From positions 26,124,718-26,188,717 of the forward strand of contig CM055073.1 of assembly GCA_029204045.2 (NCBI GenBank): a DNA stretch of 64,000 bases, written 5' to 3'. A model generated the notes under the pieces. That model searched no databases and was not told the DNA's origin. It worked only from the letters and a program-made list of their open reading frames with translations. Position 1 is the first letter of the stretch, and each line of letters begins with the position of its first letter. This stretch comes from Tillandsia leiboldiana (Eukaryota; Streptophyta; Magnoliopsida; Poales; Bromeliaceae). Of the stretch, positions 58,336 through 64,000 are shown piece after piece. Position numbers and translations under genes: made by a program.

Positions 58336-61300
58336 GTATTGAAACTATCTATGCTAGTTAATGTTCCTAAAAACACATGGTGGATTAACTCTGTCACCAC
58401 TATGCATATCTCAAATACTATGCAGGGTTTTCACAACCTAAAAATGCTGAAGCCAAATGAAAAGTTTTTAATTAGTGGAGAAGGAAATAAATCTCAAGTT
58501 GAAGCTGTTGGAAACTATATTTTAGAACTTAGCACTGGTTTTGAGCTTGAACTTGAGGATACTTTTTATGCTTCTAGATTTTCTAGAAATTTAGTTTTCA
58601 TTTCTAAACTGAGAAATAAAAGTTTTAAGTTTTTATTTGAAAATAAATCTTTTACTATCTTCTCTGATAATGTTATTGTTGGCAATGATTGTCTGGTAGA
58701 TGATTTGTACAAATTTAATTTGAGTCAATCTTTTGAGAAAAATTTTAATGTTAATCATAGAACTAGTGTTAAAAGAAACATTCTTAAGAAAAACTCCTCT
58801 TCATTGTGGCACAAGCGTTTAGCTCATATCTCTTTAGAGAGAATAAAGCGATTGGTGAAAGAAAAGATCCTAAAAGATCTTGACTTTACTAATTTTAGTA
58901 CTTGTGTGGAATGCATAAAGGGAAAGTATACCAACACAAATACCACTGAAGGTGCTAGAAGGAGTTCCGAAATCATTGAGATCATACATACAGATATCTG
59001 TGGGCCTTTTCCTATTCCTTGTTTTAATGGTCAGAGATATTTTATCTCATTCATTGATGACCACTCTAAATACATGTATCTTTATCTCTTATTTGAAAAG
59101 GCTGAAGCACTCAATGCTTTCAAAGCTTATAAGGTTGAGGTAGAGAAACAATTGGATAGGAAAATCAAGATTGCGAGGTTCGATAGAGGGGGTGAGTACT
59201 ATAGAAGACATACAGATAAAGGTCAAATGACCGGTCCATTTGCTCAATTCCTCGAAAGTGAAGGCATCATTGCTCAGTATATGATGCCTATCACGCCTCA
59301 ATAAAATGGCGTTGCCGAAAGGATGAATAGAACACTTATAGACATGGTAAGGAGTATAATTAACAATTCTTGTCTCCAATCATCTCTTTGGAGTGAAGCA
59401 CTAAAGATAGCGGTGTATGTTTTAAATAGGATTCCATCGAAGTCTGTTTCCAAAACTCCTTTTGAGTTATGGAAAGGGTGGAAGCCTAGTTTAAATCACC
59501 TGCATGTATGGTGATGTCCAGCCGACGTGAGGGTTTATAACCTATATATAAAGAAGTTGGACTCCCAAACAGTCAGTGGATACTTCATTGGCTATGCGGT
59601 AAACTCCAAAGGATTCATATTTTATTGTCCAAATCACTTATCGAAGATAGTTGAGGCTAGGAATGGCAAGTTTCTTGAGGATTCTGAAGCTAGTGGGAGT
59701 GTTGTTCCTCAAAAGATGGATTTTGAGGAAATAAAGGATTCAAATGGTTATCCATCAAGAGATGATGATTTTGTTGCTCTTCCAAGAGATCAATATGACT
59801 ATATTAGAGACCAACCAATCATAGAGCATGAAAATGCTGAACCAGTTGACCTCCCCATGAAGAGCATTTCCAAGAGGAAGAGACAATTATAGAGGCGGCT
59901 GCATAACATAATGAAAATCTAGAGGGAGTGGTTGGTTTAAGAAGATTCTCAATGCAAAAGAGATCGACAATTCCTGATGATTATGTAGTCTATCTCCAGG
60001 AGTCTGACTATAATGTTGGGCACCAAAAAGACCTATGGACGTTTTCAAAGGCCATGCAGGAGGATAAATCCTTCTTTTGGTATGATGTCATGAAGGAAGA
60101 GATGAAATCTATGGCAGAAAATAGAGTTTGGGATCTCGTTTTGTTACCACAATGAGTCAAAGCCGTTGGCTGTAAGTGGGTCTTCAAGACCAAAATGGAC
60201 TCTTTAGGTAACATTGAGCGATATAAGGCTAGACTTGTTGCCAAAGTTTTACTCAGAAAGAAGGTATTGATTATCATGAAACCTTATCTCCGGTATCTAA
60301 GAAGTATTCATTAAGAATTATCATGGCTTTGGTAGCTCATTTTGATTTGGAGCTACATCAAATGGATGTGAAAATGACTGGGGATATAGAGAAAATAGTC
60401 TGCATGCAACAACCCGAAGGTTTTAGCACAGATGAGAACAGCCACCTTGTTTGCAGACTAAATAAATCTATATACGGACTAAAATAGGCCTCCCATCAGT
60501 GGCATATCAAATTTCATGATATAATTAATACATTTGGTTTCGTAGAAAATATCGTGGCTCAGTGTATATACCTTAAGGTCAGTGGGAGTAAATATATTTT
60601 CTTAATCCTGTATGTTGATGATATTCTGCTTGCAAGTAGTGATATAAATTTGCTTAAAGAGACTAAATATTTTCTTTCTAAGAATTTTGAGATGAAGGAT
60701 ATGGGTGAAGCTTCTTATGTCATTGGCATAAAAATTCATAGAAATAGATCCCGAAGAATTTTAGGTTTATCTCAAAAGGCCTACATCGAAAGAGTTTTAA
60801 AAAGATTTAATATGACAAATTGTGCACCTACAGCTGCACCTATTGTGAAAGGTGATGAATTCAATCAAAAACAGTGCCTACAGAATGATTTAGAGCGAGA
60901 GCATATGAAGAGCATACCCATTGTCTCTGTAGTAGGGAGCTTGATGTATACGCAGGTCTGTACTAAGCCTGATATAGTGCATGCAGTAGGGATGCTAGGC
61001 TACCAGAGCAATCCTGGCCTTGATCACTGGAAAGCTGCGAAAAAGGTTATAAGATATTTACAGGGAATAAAGGACTATATGCTCACCTACAGACATTCTG
61101 ACCATCTTGAGGTGGTTGGTTATTCGGACTCCGATCTTGCTGGATGTGTGGATTCTAAAAAATCCATTTCGAGATATATTTTCTTCCTTTCTTATGGTGC
61201 TATATCTTGGAGGAGTATCAAGCAGGATACAGTTGCTACATCCACTATGGAGGCGGAGTTCATCGCTTGCTATGAGACTTCGTCACAGGCTTTATGACTG

Positions 61301-61594
61301 AGAAATTTTATCTCAGATTTAAGAGTTGTCGACTCTATTGCAAGGCCTATCAAGATTTATTGTGACAACTCTGCTGGAGTGTTCATTGCTAAGAATAGTC
61401 GAATTACAGATCACAGCAAGCACATCGATATAAAGTTTCTTGCTGTCAAAGAATACGACAAGAAGAATATGATGGATATCAAACACATTGGGACTGAGAT
61501 GATGATCGCTGATCCTATGACTAAAGTATTGCCGACAAACAAATTCAAGGATCATATTGATCGTATGGGTATTTTGAGTTCATTTACAGTTTGA
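58336..61594 (+). pseudogene. Ty1/copia pol, copy 2 (protease to RNase H, decayed)
   Basis: Colinear copia Pol. The protease site at about 58384 reads W-W-I-N-S-V where the family has W-(I/V)-(I/L)-D-S-G, so the catalytic Asp is lost. GAG-pre-integrase and integrase follow (H-T-D near 58990, F-I-D-D-H near 59053, Glu of N-G-V-A-E-R near 59320), then RT with Y-V-D-D at about 60611 and RNase H with S-D-S-D-L-A-G near 61125, T-M-E-A-E-F near 61245 and Y-C-D-N-S-A-G near 61360, ending at TGA 61592-61594. In-frame stops include 59302 (TAA), 59513 (TGA), 60154 (TGA), 60486 (TAG) and 61295 (TGA), plus a frameshift near 59855. It shares with copy 1 the one-base loss after V-A-K (about 60244) and the shortened Q-M-D-V-K region of RT. 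Confidence 0.9.
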
Positions 61595-61961
61595 GTTTTT
61601 TTTTTTATTCTGGTATAAAGACTTCAGTGACTATTTTTTATTTGAATAAGAACATTTTGTTTTGCATATTTATGCGCATAGAGTTATATTTGTACATTAA
61701 AGTATTATTGTGCATTAAAGTGTGACTCTGAGTTGAACTTATAATAAGTTCATATAGTTATAACTTATAAAGATATTTAATTAAGGAATACATGCTTTTG
61801 ATACATAGAAAGAAGTGTTCATTTTGAATATAACCGCTATGATTAAAGAATTGTTATTTCTTGATTCATTGAGAATTTTGACTGTATAATTTGGTAGGTA
61901 CCTAATAAAGTTTTACATCGCCTATACAGTATTGAATATATCACTAGGCCAAGTGAGAGAA
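61595..61961 (+). other. Copia 3' untranslated region and PPT
   Basis: Noncoding AT-rich sequence after pol. It ends in the purine run AAGTGAGAGAA at 61951-61961 immediately before a copia-like LTR start. Confidence 0.6.
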
Positions 61962-62282
<321 letters not shown>

Positions 62283-62521
62283 CATAACGGGAGTCCCGGT
62301 CTAACCATAATCTAAATTTTCTGTGACGGCTCGATCTCGGGGATAAGGGAATAGACAGGAAACATTCCACTTTTTGCATATTGCGCACGAGGACGAATCG
62401 AAAGGAAGAACCGTCGTCTACAACCAATTTTAGAAAATTAAAAATCATGGTAGAAGATACGATCTAAAATTTTTATTTGGTATTACAATATGCGGTTAGG
62501 ATGATAGTAGACCCCTTGGGT

Positions 62522-63022
62522 TACTATTGATAGTATTGGAGCTCATATACTATAGTTCAATTTTCAATTTTAGGATATTCAAATCAACGATCCATACCGT
62601 TAAATATGATTTAGGATATATGAAGTTCTTAGAAATAAAATTTTAATTTTTTTCGACATCGTTTAATTAGTAAATAAATCATGTCAAAATGAACGATAAA
62701 AATTGAATAATCTTTAAAATTTGATGATAACACTTTTGAATTCAAGATCAAGAACGCTGATCTTGATTTAAATGGTTTAAAATATTTTCTATCAAAATTT
62801 GAATAAATTTATATTCTTCCACACCGTTAAATTACATGTTTGCCATAGTAGCCATTAAAAATTAACAATTTTGAAATATTTTGAGCATAAAGTAAACTAT
62901 GTCGAAAAATTATAAAAATTACATGCCCTATATCATATTTAATAGTGTGGATCGTTAATTTGAACACCCTAAAATCGAAAATGGGACTATAAAATAGGAG
63001 CTCCAAGACTATCAATAGTATA
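62522..63022. mobile_element. MITE-like foldback of about 500 bp
   Basis: The left arm (62522-62625, from TTACTATTGATAGTATTGGA) pairs with the right arm (about 62926-63022, ending CTATCAATAGTATAGG) over about 100 bases at moderate identity. The arms include ACGATCCATACCGTTAAATA on the left and its reverse-complement relative on the right. The middle is AT-rich and noncoding. The shape fits a non-autonomous DNA transposon. Superfamily and target duplication are not determinable by eye. Confidence 0.65.
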
Positions 63023-63028
63023 GGAGCT

Positions 63029-63176
<148 letters not shown>

Positions 63177-63403
63177 GGCTGGAATACTATCAATAGCACC
63201 AAGCCATTAGTGCTACTAATTTTTTAGCCATTGGATTAAAAAATGTACAGTTATGATGATAGTGGTCCCTAGGGTTTACTAGATAGTTGGTTGAATAGTA
63301 AAAATCTTATGTGACCATTATAATCTCAACCGCATATCTTTTTATCCAAGGGCTGAAAACTTGATAGCACCAATTGCTTGGTGCTATCGATATTATTCCA
63401 GCC
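63177..63403. mobile_element. MITE, 227 bp, with 28-bp terminal inverted repeats
   Basis: The left terminus GGCTGGAATACTATCAATAG and the right terminus TCGATATTATTCCAGCC are inverted repeats over 28 bases with about three mismatches; the inner parts read GCACCAAGC and GCTTGGTGC. No coding. Flanking TA-rich microsatellites hide the target duplication, so a Tc1/mariner-type TA duplication is possible but unproven. Confidence 0.75.
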
Positions 63404-63404
63404 G

Positions 63405-63560
<156 letters not shown>

Positions 63561-63569
63561 ATATATAAC

Positions 63570-63682
63570 CTAGTAAACTCTAGGGGAACCACTATCTTCC
63601 TAACCGCACATTCCTTCATCCAAGGGCGAAAAAGTTATGAGTACAAAAAGGTTTATACTCATAAGAGCATAGTAGCCGGCCT
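63570..63682. mobile_element. Partial MITE related to the 63177-63403 copy
   Basis: AACTCTAGGGGAACCACTAT, then CCGCACATTCCTTCATCCAA and GGGCGAAAA parallel the right half of the 227-bp MITE (TGGTCCCTAGGGTTTACTAG, CCGCATATCTTTTTATCCAA, GGGCTGAAAA). The right end forms its own foldback (TTATGAGTAC ... GTTTATACTCATAAGAGCAT). The left half is replaced by microsatellite. Confidence 0.55.
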
Positions 63683-63683
63683 A

Positions 63684-63738
<55 letters not shown>
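63683..63738. repeat. Compound microsatellite (AT)n(GT)n, second
   Basis: AT 63683-63709 and GT 63710-63738, the same order as at 63408-63559. Confidence 0.97.
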
Positions 63739-63739
<1 letters not shown>

Positions 63740-63744
63740 TTCCC

Positions 63745-64000
63745 CTAGGCAGCATTTGGTTGGGGGATAAAGGGGGAATAACCCCCTTTATCCCCCTATT
63801 CTTGCCAAACAACCTACAAAAAAGATAGGGGATAAAATTTTATTTTATCCCCTTCTTAACGGGTTATCCTAGGATAACTCGTTAAGATTTATCCCCCCAC
63901 CCCCCCGGAATAGGGGTTTATCCCGGGGGCAGTGGATGGGAATTTTAATGTGAAATTTTACATTTTAAATTTTAAATTTCAAAATTAATTTTGAATTTTA
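63745..64000. mobile_element. Possible left end of another DNA transposon or MITE, cut by the window edge
   Basis: Begins GGCAGCATTTGGTTGGGGG, a type of terminus common in plant hAT- and Harbinger-like MITEs. It contains a perfect 15-base inverted repeat (GGGGGATAAAGGGGG at 63762-63776 with its complement at 63782-63796) and further GGGATAA/TTATCCC repeats. The right end lies outside the window. Confidence 0.45.

Overview
This window is repeat-dense plant nuclear DNA. It holds several Ty3/gypsy chromovirus-type LTR retrotransposons, two defective Ty1/copia copies, a probable Helitron end, a degenerate plant-type telomere repeat (CCCTAAA) tract, MITE-like foldbacks and long compound microsatellites. 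I see no intact ordinary host gene. The species cannot be named from the sequence; a flowering plant is certain enough, and the GC-rich LTRs would fit a monocot but do not prove it.

Layout. 1-5640: a gag-only gypsy element (element 1) with the inner part of its 5' LTR (1-3031), a tRNA-iMet primer site, an intact gag gene, and a polypurine tract plus 3' LTR start only about 140 bp after the gag stop. The 3' LTR is cut off at about 5640 and joined to the pol gene of a second gypsy (element A, 5646-7631 and 29856-30647, 3' LTR 30684-33574). Element A's integrase is split by a young gypsy (element B) flanked by the 5-bp duplication TTAGC (7627-7631 and 29851-29855). Element B appears twice, on either side of a 100-N gap (19001-19100): LTR1-internal-LTR2, gap, LTR3-internal-LTR4. 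Shared variants (LTR1 = LTR3, LTR2 = LTR4) suggest one real element assembled twice. Copy 2 carries an uninterrupted gag-pol frame of 1658 codons (21571-26547, minus strand) and is the most intact gene of the window.

33575-35875 is the middle of a copia element. It is followed by a 53-bp tandem array and a 5.2-kb low-coding stretch that ends in a Helitron-like hairpin plus CTAG (41395) and contains splice-flanked exon-like pieces, one resembling a novel-plant-SNARE (NPSN) exon. 42157-56313 is an older minus-strand gypsy (element C, duplication GAGAC), whose integrase is interrupted by a solo LTR of the element B family (element D, 45583-49040, duplication ACTTC). 56891-57217 is interstitial telomere-like repeat. 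57553-61594 is a second copy of the same copia family, followed by its 3' LTR start, a 110-bp perfect palindrome, and a cluster of MITE-like foldbacks and (AT)n/(GT)n/(CA)n/(CT)n tracts to the end.

The main biological signal is nested transposition and LTR regulatory architecture: element B family LTRs carry an array of CACGTG boxes and a 26-bp GGCCCA-centred palindrome upstream of a TATA box. I found no evidence of a defence system, gene cluster, CRISPR array or other non-transposon system.
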